The translations under genes were made by a program, and so were the position numbers. 64,000 nt of DNA, from NCBI GenBank assembly GCA_006247105.1, contig CM016928.1, positions 62,001 to 126,000 on the forward strand, written 5' to 3'. Within the stretch, counting starts at the first letter, position 1. Each line of letters begins with the position of its first letter. This DNA comes from Giardia muris. Its lineage: Eukaryota > Fornicata > Diplomonadida > Hexamitidae. This document shows positions 57,001-64,000 of the stretch, piece by piece. The notes below the pieces were generated by a model. It ran no database searches and was not told the origin of the DNA. It saw nothing but the letters and a program-made list of their open reading frames with translations.

Positions 57001-60000
57001 CCTTGCCGAGCCAACCCTTGTGGAACGGTCTCTCGAGGGAAGCCAGGTTGCCCTCCAAGTTCACCCAAAGATCAACGTCTATGTTGTGTATAAAAGCACT
57101 GAGGTGCCACTGGAGTATGCCCATGATTGTTATGGCGACCGAGTAGCCTGCACGAACCGAACGGTTGGAGTAGATGAGTTTCTTGCACCCTACGTCCCTA
57201 TTGCTACAGAGTATCTGAAGTACCTTTCTATAATCCCTTTGACAAGTAGTGGAAGCTCGAAGGTTGGCGTATCATCATTCACGGACTCTCACTTCGCTCA
57301 CTTCCACATGCAACTCATGCTTAGTAAGAAGACCACACTTGACGCCCTCGCAGAGTGCTGGAGCACGCCTCACCTTCCAAATTCCCCATGGATTCGAGTG
57401 CTCTTACACTTGTCGGCCGCGTTTCGTCCGAAGCGCTGTACTGTCGAGCAAGTCCAAAAGCTCCAATCCACGCTCAAGGAGATCGAGAGTCATCTGATCG
57501 AACTGGAGGCGATGCAGGCCGTGCACGACTTCCACGCGTGCATAGCGCAATCGTCGACGGAGTTCCTCTCCCGATCGATCGAGAAGCTACGAGAGCTGAC
57601 TTTGACTTACGTGCTGCACCGCTGGGTGATCCTGATCGTCATTTTCATCGTATATATGGCGAAAGTTAAGAAGATGCATCGTATTGTGCATGGAATCCAG
57701 AACTATCTCTATGTTCATCCAAACCCTCAATGGGCGAGGAGGTATCCCAATACGCGTCGCTTGTTGAGGCTATACAAGTGGTTCCAGAAGATCTTTTTCA
57801 TTGTGTCTACCTTCATCGGCATTGGGGAGGTCGAATGGGTTTTTGTGTTACTTCTGCAGGTCGGAGGCTTCATATTTCTTGCACAATTTCTCTGGGGTCA
57901 TCTGACTCCTCTCTTACTGGGGATCTACCTTTCTACTCCTATCACTCGGGCATTAGTTGCGTACGTAATCGTCCTCTTTACCTCGGGGCACCTTCTGGCA
58001 CGAGTCTACCTTGGTAACCCTCTGGCACAGAATTTCTTTACTCGACGCGTCTTGAAACCGTTATTGAGTGCCCTGCATTCCAGTAGGCATCCAGTGGAGC
58101 GATTTTGTGGGAGTATTGCCATAAGAATCTTTAATATCCTCAGTCCCATGCTTGTTCCCCTCAGTATTAGCCTTATCGTTGGACTGGCGCGAATCTTCGC
58201 ATCTGATAGCAGGTTGGTGGGTCTTTTGGAGGATGGGATGGTCATGATCGTCATTCTGATGCTACTCACCAATAAGTACAACATTGCGGTCTGGCTAACC
58301 GTCACGCGGATCTCGATGATCACATTGGATGACTTGATCGTGGGTAAGGTGTTCCCACCCACCTCTCGAAGTGCTGATTCGAATCTTCAGTTCCTGGCGA
58401 CCTTCGGGAACTATAATGATGAGATCCAGTTTCTTTACCGCATCGTTGACGATGCCATAGGCCGTCCGCATGGGGGCGGGAAGGCTAGTCGTACAACGAA
58501 ACATAGGAATCGGGTCTTTCAAAAACAGGGGGAACCTGCTAGGACTATGGAGCGATACTTCACCTATAACCCCCCATTCAATTTAGCGATTACAATACCA
58601 CTCAATACTTCTGCGCCATGGTCCGTCTTTCTTCTTCTTTTCGGGTCACAACCCGAGCTCTTTTCAGCACCTGGCTATCATGGCACGCATGTTATAACCA
58701 ATATTTGGGCGAGGTGGTTCCTTTCTAGGACTCAGTCCGGAGGTCCAGACCTTTCTTTTGATCCTTATTCGACGGCGGCTCTTGAAGCTCTTGCGAAACG
58801 GCGTACAAAAGTGGCCCAGCCAGCGGTCTCATACGAATGTAATCTTCTCTTCCATATGGGCTACTCCGTACCAACATCTATCTCAACCATCCCCCATTCC
58901 GTCTTCCTTAACAAACACACCCTTCGCTTGGCTACGTTCATCCCACCCTCCCGTTACCTCTGTGGGCGTGATCTTTTAAACCCGACGATGGAGGTACGTA
59001 CGGACTTTCCGGACCTGGATGCTCGACCCTCTACTATCATGACCCCCATCGCTTACAGCTTCACCGTTGAGCCAGCCGCACTAGATACGGTTAGAGGGAG
59101 CGTCATGCACAAGATTGTACGCTTCTTCGTCTCTCCTTTCATCTCGCAGGAAACCACTCTTGCACGGCTCCATGAAGTCTTGAAAAGAGACCTGAATAGC
59201 TATCCAAGACTTAGTCCATCGTTCCTCCAGTGGGACTGTGCCGCATTTGGAGGGCTTAAGGAAGCACTTAGTTACGTGCCTGGATTGAGTCCGTCAGTAA
59301 GGGTGTTGTTACGGGACGACTATATGCCAGATCTCTCACCGCAGGAGTTACAGACATTGCTTGCCATTTCCATCTTCGACTTCCTAGGAGCAGGGACCTT
59401 ATTGGGTAGTCAGCGGCTGAGTTCGACACCGCTTGGCTATGCTGATCGTGAGTTTCAGACACAAAGAAACGAGTATCTACGCCTGTTGTCTTATGTCTTC
59501 GGCTTAAGCGTACCGTTGTCATGTACCTGTATGGCGGAGGCAATGCCAAGGCCCGTTGATATCAAAAGGCTTCAATGCTTACTTCTTCAAACACCATTGT
59601 TCTCTGCTGACCGGTTTCTGGACTTAGGTCGTCTATTGCAAGGCAGGGTTGAACCCTTTATAGATTGGGCATTGAAGTCGGTAAGAGACGCTTCAGATGA
59701 CTCTCTCACCTTTCTTCAGTTTGTTCGATTATTTTATAGAGAGGAACCAACACTTTTTCAGCGTTTGGGCCTCGGAGACACGCCTTTAGAGACATTGGAG
59801 CCATGGTTACAAGGACGGATGGACCCCATCAATGACAATCCGAGTTATGGAACGTTCCTCTTGGCGGTCATCCGTCTTCGGCTGATTGAACTGGATGTCT
59901 GCAGGTTGCTAACGATGGAATGTAACATCTTACATCATATGGCCTTTGAGAACACTGGCTTCGCTTGGGTCTCTCCAAATACCTTCAAGATACCGGCACA

Positions 60001-60712
60001 TGAAGAAGAAGTCACCGATATCTGCTTCGCACTTTGCTCGCGTTGTAGTAAGGCGGTTACAGATGCGGCACTCGAATCAGGGGTTGAATTGAGCGCAAGG
60101 ATGAGTGCATACTCCCTACTTTGTGACCAATGCCGCAAGATTCAGCGCCATAAGGTTATCCAACCCATCCTTGCGTATGACGCATCTGCTCGACGACGAT
60201 TTTCTCAACTCTTTCGACAGAAGCTTTCCCTCTGTATTTGTCCGGAGGATTGCATCGCCCTTCTTTGTGCTTCCGGATTCATCACCTCCGGCTTCTATAT
60301 ACATCAATTAGCTCATGAGATGGCGTTTCAGGAGAATAGTGGACCATTGCATCAAAGGAAGGGCGTCACGCCAGATGCTTGTCTTTGGCGAGTTCATACG
60401 CCGCCCCATAGCGATATCTTTGGGATGCTTCGGTTCCGTGCCATTGGAGAGACGATGCTCAGCACAGCTCTCTTTGCCGCACGTTATCGTTACGCTCTGG
60501 CCCTTCTACCCTCAATACCTTTGGATGATGATAGGGTTTACGCTAGTATCCGAAGTGCCATTGATGGACAGCAACTCCTTCATCTTCTTAGACTATATGC
60601 GGAGGATATGAAGGTTGAACTCTTTGATAAGGAAGGGAAGCGCATTGGACCAGTCTCCACGACGTCCTCAGGAGCATGGACCAAAGCATTGGTTTCTGAC
60701 GTCAACACTTGA
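54020..60712 (+). CDS. Giant multi-pass membrane protein (2230 aa)
   Basis: The N-terminal 530 residues are hydrophilic and Ser/Thr-rich. Three or so membrane helices occur near 555-620. A beta-rich region with an EYLVLITGIATSPQAV core (about 815-990) could be a lumenal domain; it faintly recalls GIDE-type membrane E3 domains. A second membrane cluster of about six helices lies near 1195-1435. The C-terminal 750 residues are mixed, with LCSRCSK and LCDQCRK Cys pairs near 2010-2040, and could bind one zinc. No kinase, ABC or channel signature was recognised. The start follows aataaaa; a 60-codon gene follows by 2 bp. Function unknown. Confidence 0.75.
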   Translation: MHGIFSDSPGELPNSLRRLEDSEHSRNLCFELSRDRPFQLSPRPLEFLLHLNEYLGIEEPPPLPCSTSDDSQLFACNGYWSRFLPPVQPFPDLSISTLIPTFQAFITKAALHDQGSHPNTSPSLPESPCRALTPTCHVFGDTPAESFSSESAFHVPKCFSFETTPTHTYPIGHTDSHPSNILFTSEPPPEEPTKPRFEITLGKRATTARVIRPKQQLQQDWGLPGCSPEKDISQSSLVSKSHDLEGQTSGDTGTQQESRTDKTVSGSSVQRERRTELRGEETGVTVTLVRIASKRTRKPKKKLVPVEEHSGPHKVFQSSSDGKTGIIDVSHSQLSSTVDHKSDPLTVIDMKLTGTRVIADANLEDSNHTQALLSTLDLEEPGDFSGPGALDHIILSSTSHAHDALPDLHLSLRGSNADVSDVDVHLVEGISAEVKGISSVNVVLDVIEDSFSATDPAKYADRHKQSEPVLSDVHSVELRTNQMPWKRHKTSSHSRASQSTLTIRYTRLGVMRDIDCFNGHSLTSILTQYRPDEPSLALRPLAKAAHWLVDLLKRTLQGVILLLGCVLVGLVICLHRVAILGLLGYFDLASTLLPFVLILPLKRMLQLLSLVSAGATPFFHKDFAPSHTFNKETYVRALESNTKAYPLYLSLDPLYRTLFHPTALQQLSQPSGLFDTPQNLARTVTVESMLQPVVDYMLLLDLYDKYGPPEPTRTRIPFGSTQVVQDYFEVPWLDNLLYRELPLFSMTQQDMDSLLRHFSPQSSSQARHHSIPEYGLKQIQLSPLKASTYSLPLNTCKGSSGPIASPGFIGPDGTSRRPLAGEYLVLITGIATSPQAVYRNDGGGECVALASYSTGGKSSYDTLLIGVASAMGPSKNQNTRSIANRRITSHDLSVLTLSDAAGNIVRIHLPDSNYQIYCRAKSPTFLKSQPMEGTFQTCNFNDLVIYYDYEFSPMALLDNIVIEAIEIVDDPDIAWVERTIGRIQRPLLDFWKIILAEPTLVERSLEGSQVALQVHPKINVYVVYKSTEVPLEYAHDCYGDRVACTNRTVGVDEFLAPYVPIATEYLKYLSIIPLTSSGSSKVGVSSFTDSHFAHFHMQLMLSKKTTLDALAECWSTPHLPNSPWIRVLLHLSAAFRPKRCTVEQVQKLQSTLKEIESHLIELEAMQAVHDFHACIAQSSTEFLSRSIEKLRELTLTYVLHRWVILIVIFIVYMAKVKKMHRIVHGIQNYLYVHPNPQWARRYPNTRRLLRLYKWFQKIFFIVSTFIGIGEVEWVFVLLLQVGGFIFLAQFLWGHLTPLLLGIYLSTPITRALVAYVIVLFTSGHLLARVYLGNPLAQNFFTRRVLKPLLSALHSSRHPVERFCGSIAIRIFNILSPMLVPLSISLIVGLARIFASDSRLVGLLEDGMVMIVILMLLTNKYNIAVWLTVTRISMITLDDLIVGKVFPPTSRSADSNLQFLATFGNYNDEIQFLYRIVDDAIGRPHGGGKASRTTKHRNRVFQKQGEPARTMERYFTYNPPFNLAITIPLNTSAPWSVFLLLFGSQPELFSAPGYHGTHVITNIWARWFLSRTQSGGPDLSFDPYSTAALEALAKRRTKVAQPAVSYECNLLFHMGYSVPTSISTIPHSVFLNKHTLRLATFIPPSRYLCGRDLLNPTMEVRTDFPDLDARPSTIMTPIAYSFTVEPAALDTVRGSVMHKIVRFFVSPFISQETTLARLHEVLKRDLNSYPRLSPSFLQWDCAAFGGLKEALSYVPGLSPSVRVLLRDDYMPDLSPQELQTLLAISIFDFLGAGTLLGSQRLSSTPLGYADREFQTQRNEYLRLLSYVFGLSVPLSCTCMAEAMPRPVDIKRLQCLLLQTPLFSADRFLDLGRLLQGRVEPFIDWALKSVRDASDDSLTFLQFVRLFYREEPTLFQRLGLGDTPLETLEPWLQGRMDPINDNPSYGTFLLAVIRLRLIELDVCRLLTMECNILHHMAFENTGFAWVSPNTFKIPAHEEEVTDICFALCSRCSKAVTDAALESGVELSARMSAYSLLCDQCRKIQRHKVIQPILAYDASARRRFSQLFRQKLSLCICPEDCIALLCASGFITSGFYIHQLAHEMAFQENSGPLHQRKGVTPDACLWRVHTPPHSDIFGMLRFRAIGETMLSTALFAARYRYALALLPSIPLDDDRVYASIRSAIDGQQLLHLLRLYAEDMKVELFDKEGKRIGPVSTTSSGAWTKALVSDVNT

Positions 60713-60714
60713 AA

Positions 60715-60897
60715 ATGACAAGCGTGAACATTGGAGACCCCTTGGTAACCGCGACGGAGGAGAGGAACCCGCCGATCAAGATGGTAATTCGGCAGAGACG
60801 GGTTCCAAGTGCTTCTCCGACGAAGGAAATAGATTCCCCATTCACAGCTCTGATCACACACTCCTGGAGCGCGTTCCCAGCTTACGAGGAGAAGTGA
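60715..60897 (+). CDS. Very small protein (60 aa), probable
   Basis: The ATG at 60715 is 2 bp after the stop of the giant gene and is preceded by ttgaa plus an A-run, matching the local initiator rule. The product (starts MTSVNIGDPLV, ends SAFPAYEEK) is soluble, with a Pro/Arg-rich middle. It overlaps the convergent gene by 16 bp. The stop lies in AGTGAGC, near to a poly(A) signal. No family was recognised; the frame could be a chance ORF, but spacing and initiator argue for a real gene. Confidence 0.55.
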   Translation: MTSVNIGDPLVTATEERNPPIKMVIRQRRVPSASPTKEIDSPFTALITHSWSAFPAYEEK

Positions 60898-62129
60898 GCG
60901 TTTTGAGCCGCGCCCTCGGTCCAAAGCACTAGGCGGTGAGGTAAAGATGTCTCATCTAGCAGGGTTCCTTCGGGCTGTTTCTCTAACATGAGTTGAGTCT
61001 CGAGTAATTGTTTGACCACTTCAACGGTGTCTTCTTTCCGGTAATATGCGGCATGGATGGCGGCCTTGATGAGAGGCTCATTGAGATATGTTTCTGGGCA
61101 CTTTATGATGATGGTAGGTAAATCAAGGTCAGTGTCCACAACACGAGAAGCGATATCGATATCGCTTGGCATGTAGGGGTAGTCCTCGACGGCGGTATTA
61201 GAAGGGGCGGGTCGTTGTTTCTGGGACTGAGCCTTTGATAAGACCTCAGTTCCCTCTGGTTCTGGTTCTTTGCTCTGTAATTTGATGGAGCAATGAAGGG
61301 TCTTGCGAATACCATCTTGACAACAGACTCGTAGCTCCCTTCTGTCGGTTTGGTTATGGATGGCGTACTGGAAGCTATGAAGGTCGACCAGTCTGGAATG
61401 AAGGGAACGCAAGTAAGTGGCTGTGGCACGATGGAGATCTGTGAGAGGGATCCAGTGGTCTGGTAGGGCAACGTATATTGCAGGCCTCCGGTTCCTAAGA
61501 AGCTCTCCAAGCGTCGAGTCAAGCAAGTAGAATAGAGTGGGATCGGAGATACGATCTTGAAACTCAGTGCTAAGGACTACGGGGGCTTCGGTGGCACACT
61601 CGATGACCCTCTCAATGTGCGCGTTGATCTCAGCCTGTCGTTGACCGAGACGAAGAGCCGCCCGCCGTAGCCTTGCACTGCACTCGGAGATACAAGTCAG
61701 TCGCTCCTTGATCAAGTGTGCGGTAGGGATATTAGCCGAGGTGTGCTGACGGTGATGGCTCAGAGGGCAGAGGACGAAGGGCATGCGCCCAGTGGAGTAC
61801 TGATAACGTTGATTTCGTCTCATCTCATGAACATCGGCATGAATACGGGTAATCTTGTCCGCGGCATACAAGTACTGGTCACAGGCGCCTCCAGGTTGGC
61901 GTGCCCAGTCCTGGGCGCGGTAAGACACGGTGGCAACGCAGAACTCGCGTATGGGAGAGGCTTGCGGGTCGGTCTCATCAAGAGAGATCTTAAAACGACG
62001 ATAAGGGGGGAGGTGCTTGAACTGATGGTACAGGTCAAGGGGGAAGGCGTTAGGACTCGACGACTCAAGCGCCGTGTACGTCTGGCGTAAGGTCAAGGAG
62101 CCAGTTTGCTGTTGATTCGGGTTGGACAT
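60882..62129 (-). CDS. Hypothetical protein (415 aa)
   Basis: This is a soluble, His/Arg-rich protein with helical stretches (LIKERLTCISECSARLRRAALRLG) and an Ala/Glu-rich middle. A low-complexity Gln/Lys/Pro region lies near 290-320. The start at 62129 is preceded by AATTTATTC on its strand, an A/T-rich initiator. Longer frames run into the divergent kinase gene. No domain was recognised. Confidence 0.6.
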   Translation of the reverse strand: MSNPNQQQTGSLTLRQTYTALESSSPNAFPLDLYHQFKHLPPYRRFKISLDETDPQASPIREFCVATVSYRAQDWARQPGGACDQYLYAADKITRIHADVHEMRRNQRYQYSTGRMPFVLCPLSHHRQHTSANIPTAHLIKERLTCISECSARLRRAALRLGQRQAEINAHIERVIECATEAPVVLSTEFQDRISDPTLFYLLDSTLGELLRNRRPAIYVALPDHWIPLTDLHRATATYLRSLHSRLVDLHSFQYAIHNQTDRRELRVCCQDGIRKTLHCSIKLQSKEPEPEGTEVLSKAQSQKQRPAPSNTAVEDYPYMPSDIDIASRVVDTDLDLPTIIIKCPETYLNEPLIKAAIHAAYYRKEDTVEVVKQLLETQLMLEKQPEGTLLDETSLPHRLVLWTEGAAQNAHFSS

Positions 62130-63540
62130 GAATAAATTCCGGCACCTGGGGGCGGAGATGATACGGGCCGTTTCCGAGAGGCTTCGAGGGAAGTATAGGA
62201 TCATCCGGCGGATCGGAGAGGGGGCGGTGGGAGATATCTATGAGGTAGAGCATAAAAGGACCCACAAACGCTATGCCGTTAAGTTCATTCGGAAGACGAA
62301 TTCCAATGAGAGCTTACCCCTCTCAGGCTTGAGGGAGAGCTATGCCTTATCGTTATGCCATCACCCCAACATTGTGTTCCTACATAACACATACTATGAG
62401 AGCCAGAACATCGCCTTGGTCCTAGAGGTCTGTGATACGGACTTAGGGAAGCTGATCGGAAAGGGGTATATCATCCCGCCAGTCTTTCGTAAGTCCATCT
62501 TCCAAATGGCGTTAGAAGGCCTCAGATACATCCACAAGAAATGGTTAGTTCATCGAGATATCAAACTCAGCAACATTCTCCTGACGAGTGCAGGGGTCGT
62601 CAAGCTGGCAGACTTCGGGCTATGTCGGCAATACAATTATAATGGAGTTGATACTGGGAACGTGGGCACACCCCCATATCGTGCACCAGAATTGATCTTA
62701 CAACGGCCATGTTCCACACCGACGTCTGACGTCTGGAGCCTAGGGGTTTGCTTCTGCGAGCTCATCTTCCATTGTGACGGGGTCTTTAGGACGTTCTACT
62801 CGGTTCTGGAGTCGGAGTTCTTCGAAAGGAAGACAAGTACCCTTTTGGGTCCAAGTCCAATTGAAGAATACACCATTTTTAATGCCTTCAAGTTTCTGAA
62901 GCGCGCGATTGGGTTACCGACCCAGGAGGACCTTCAGAGTTATCCAACAAACAATATCGTCTCCTCAATCTTCTCGGAGACAATGGATGGGTCTGATGTC
63001 TCACCCCCCAATAGTTCAAGTAGTCCTTTGGCCACTCTCCTCAAGAAATACGGTGCAGACGATGACGAGGCCGACTTGATCTGTAAGATGTTGAGGTGGT
63101 CTCCATATACCCGACTTACGTCCGACGAGTGCTTAGAACACCCGGTCTTCAAGGATTTCAAGAAGGTCTGCATCCCTTTAGCGGAACTGGAACAAAGGAT
63201 GGTCTCTCCGACACAAAACGATAGTATCTCGATTAAGGCTCCAAACTTGAACAGAACCATTCGGGAGTTGGACTTCTCACGCTTCGACGGTGGAGATGAT
63301 CGAACCCCAATCCTTGCGGTCTCCGCTATCATGGAACGTTCACCCAATCAGGATTCTAATTCCATGTATACGTCAGAAGGCACCTCTGAGGTATCTGATC
63401 GGAAGCCGGTCCTCCAAGTCTATGCGGCGGAGGTAGGGTTGACGGAGATCCTCAATCAGAACACACAGTTACATATCCCGGATAAACAAGGGCATAGACT
63501 TGGTCAGACCTTCTACTCTCCACAGGACCTGTTGGGCTGA
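62128..63540 (+). CDS. CMGC-type protein kinase (470 aa)
   Basis: The kinase domain starts near residue 23: RRIGEGAVGDIY, lysine in YAVKFIRK (Lys52), hinge LEVCDTDLGKL, catalytic loop VHRDIKLSNILL, ADFGLC, then GNVGTPPYRAPELIL and SDVWSLGVCFCEL. The GTPPYRAPE text and the CDK-like hinge (CDTDL) point to the CMGC group, near CDK or CDKL/MAK kinases. All catalytic residues are present. The C-terminal 150 residues are Ser/Asn-rich and may be regulatory. Two starts are possible: 62128 overlaps the divergent ATG as CATG; 62158 (12 residues before the domain) leaves a 28 bp spacer. I list the longer form. Confidence 0.85.
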   Translation: MNKFRHLGAEMIRAVSERLRGKYRIIRRIGEGAVGDIYEVEHKRTHKRYAVKFIRKTNSNESLPLSGLRESYALSLCHHPNIVFLHNTYYESQNIALVLEVCDTDLGKLIGKGYIIPPVFRKSIFQMALEGLRYIHKKWLVHRDIKLSNILLTSAGVVKLADFGLCRQYNYNGVDTGNVGTPPYRAPELILQRPCSTPTSDVWSLGVCFCELIFHCDGVFRTFYSVLESEFFERKTSTLLGPSPIEEYTIFNAFKFLKRAIGLPTQEDLQSYPTNNIVSSIFSETMDGSDVSPPNSSSSPLATLLKKYGADDDEADLICKMLRWSPYTRLTSDECLEHPVFKDFKKVCIPLAELEQRMVSPTQNDSISIKAPNLNRTIRELDFSRFDGGDDRTPILAVSAIMERSPNQDSNSMYTSEGTSEVSDRKPVLQVYAAEVGLTEILNQNTQLHIPDKQGHRLGQTFYSPQDLLG

Positions 63541-63645
63541 TGTGTTGAGAGACTCCTCATTGATGGAGAGCAGAGAATAAGAAGTAAAAGAAGTTGCTCT
63601 CTCTCCACTCTTCTCATCCTCCTATCCCCCCTGATTGAGAATAAA

Positions 63646-64000
63646 ATGATCCCGGGACTCACTATAACCTTCATCGGAGGCATCGTCGAGCTATTGCTTG
63701 CGGTCGTCTGCCTGACTGCCTTCATCCTCTACGCACAGCATAATGGACAATATATAAACACTCTTCAATTGCGGCCAAATACGACCACCTTTTTTATGGC
63801 ACCCGGGGTCAACACCCCGATCAGAATCGTTGACATCACCGACACCATTCGAATCTATGAATCCGTCTCAATAGTGACTGAATACTCGTTGAACTACAAG
63901 GACCCAGTCCTTTACACCATGAAGAGGTCGATAGGCACGCAGGAGAAGATCTCCATAGGGTTGGGATACATCCAAGGGGTAGTCGACATACAATTGAACG
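63646..64000 (+). CDS. Membrane-anchored protein, N-terminal part (3' end outside window)
   Basis: The ATG follows gaataaa, a perfect local initiator. A single hydrophobic segment (residues 4-28, TITFIGGIVELLLAVVCLTAF) acts as signal peptide or anchor. The remaining about 90 visible residues are beta-rich, with Thr/Ile/Tyr content typical of extracellular or lumenal domains. The frame is open at the right edge. Family unknown. Confidence 0.6.
   Translation, partial: MIPGLTITFIGGIVELLLAVVCLTAFILYAQHNGQYINTLQLRPNTTTFFMAPGVNTPIRIVDITDTIRIYESVSIVTEYSLNYKDPVLYTMKRSIGTQEKISIGLGYIQGVVDIQLN

Overview
The window looks like nuclear DNA of a Giardia-type diplomonad; Giardia muris is my best guess. I read genus-level features directly. 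Genes are intronless and tightly packed. TAA, TAG and TGA all act as stops, unlike the TAR=Gln code of Spironucleus and other hexamitins. Most start codons directly follow a short A-rich run. Several stop codons sit inside an AGTRAA element, the Giardia-type polyadenylation signal. The gene content also fits: a Cys-rich surface protein ending in a CRGK tail, long ankyrin-repeat proteins, ankyrin-kinase fusions, and minimal housekeeping proteins. The species is an inference from the moderate GC content and the tail lacking the final alanine. I found no tRNA, rRNA, CRISPR or transposase.

Layout. 1-9.3 kb: coiled-coil proteins, a polytopic membrane protein, a Nopp140/SRP40-like nucleolar protein, a leucine-rich-repeat/PP2C phosphatase, ARL3 and a WRKY/GCM-type zinc finger protein. 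9.3-18.5 kb: membrane proteins, a long ankyrin protein, a PH-like protein and methionyl-tRNA synthetase. 18.5-27.8 kb: a 1714-residue alpha-solenoid protein, V-ATPase subunit C, a DHHC palmitoyltransferase, a MAGE/Nse3-like protein and an Rpb4/RPC9-like protein. 27.9-37.7 kb is the accessory region: two tandem ankyrin/coiled-coil paralogues, an ankyrin protein carrying an active kinase plus a pseudokinase, a headless VSP gene abutting an inverted kinase remnant, and about 0.7 kb without a gene. 37.7-50.4 kb: a PsiE-type membrane protein, two unknown genes in direct contact, a histone-fold protein, a degenerate kinase-like protein, an SPX-EXS phosphate exporter, RFC1, a SURF6/Rrp14-like protein, ribosomal protein eL34 and a PDI. 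50.4-64 kb: an amino acid permease, a propeller-like unknown, a 2230-residue membrane protein, a 60-codon gene, an unknown, a CMGC kinase and a partial membrane protein.

Genes are not in functional operons, but signalling and trafficking dominate: kinases, a phosphatase, ARL3, a DHHC enzyme, V-ATPase and ankyrin scaffolds. The most unusual segment is 31.4-38.5 kb, where an ankyrin/kinase/pseudokinase gene, an inverted partial copy of its kinase lobe, a silent VSP and a bacterial-type PsiE gene lie together. Divergent genes share promoters as short as 12 bp, and convergent genes overlap at their 3' ends.
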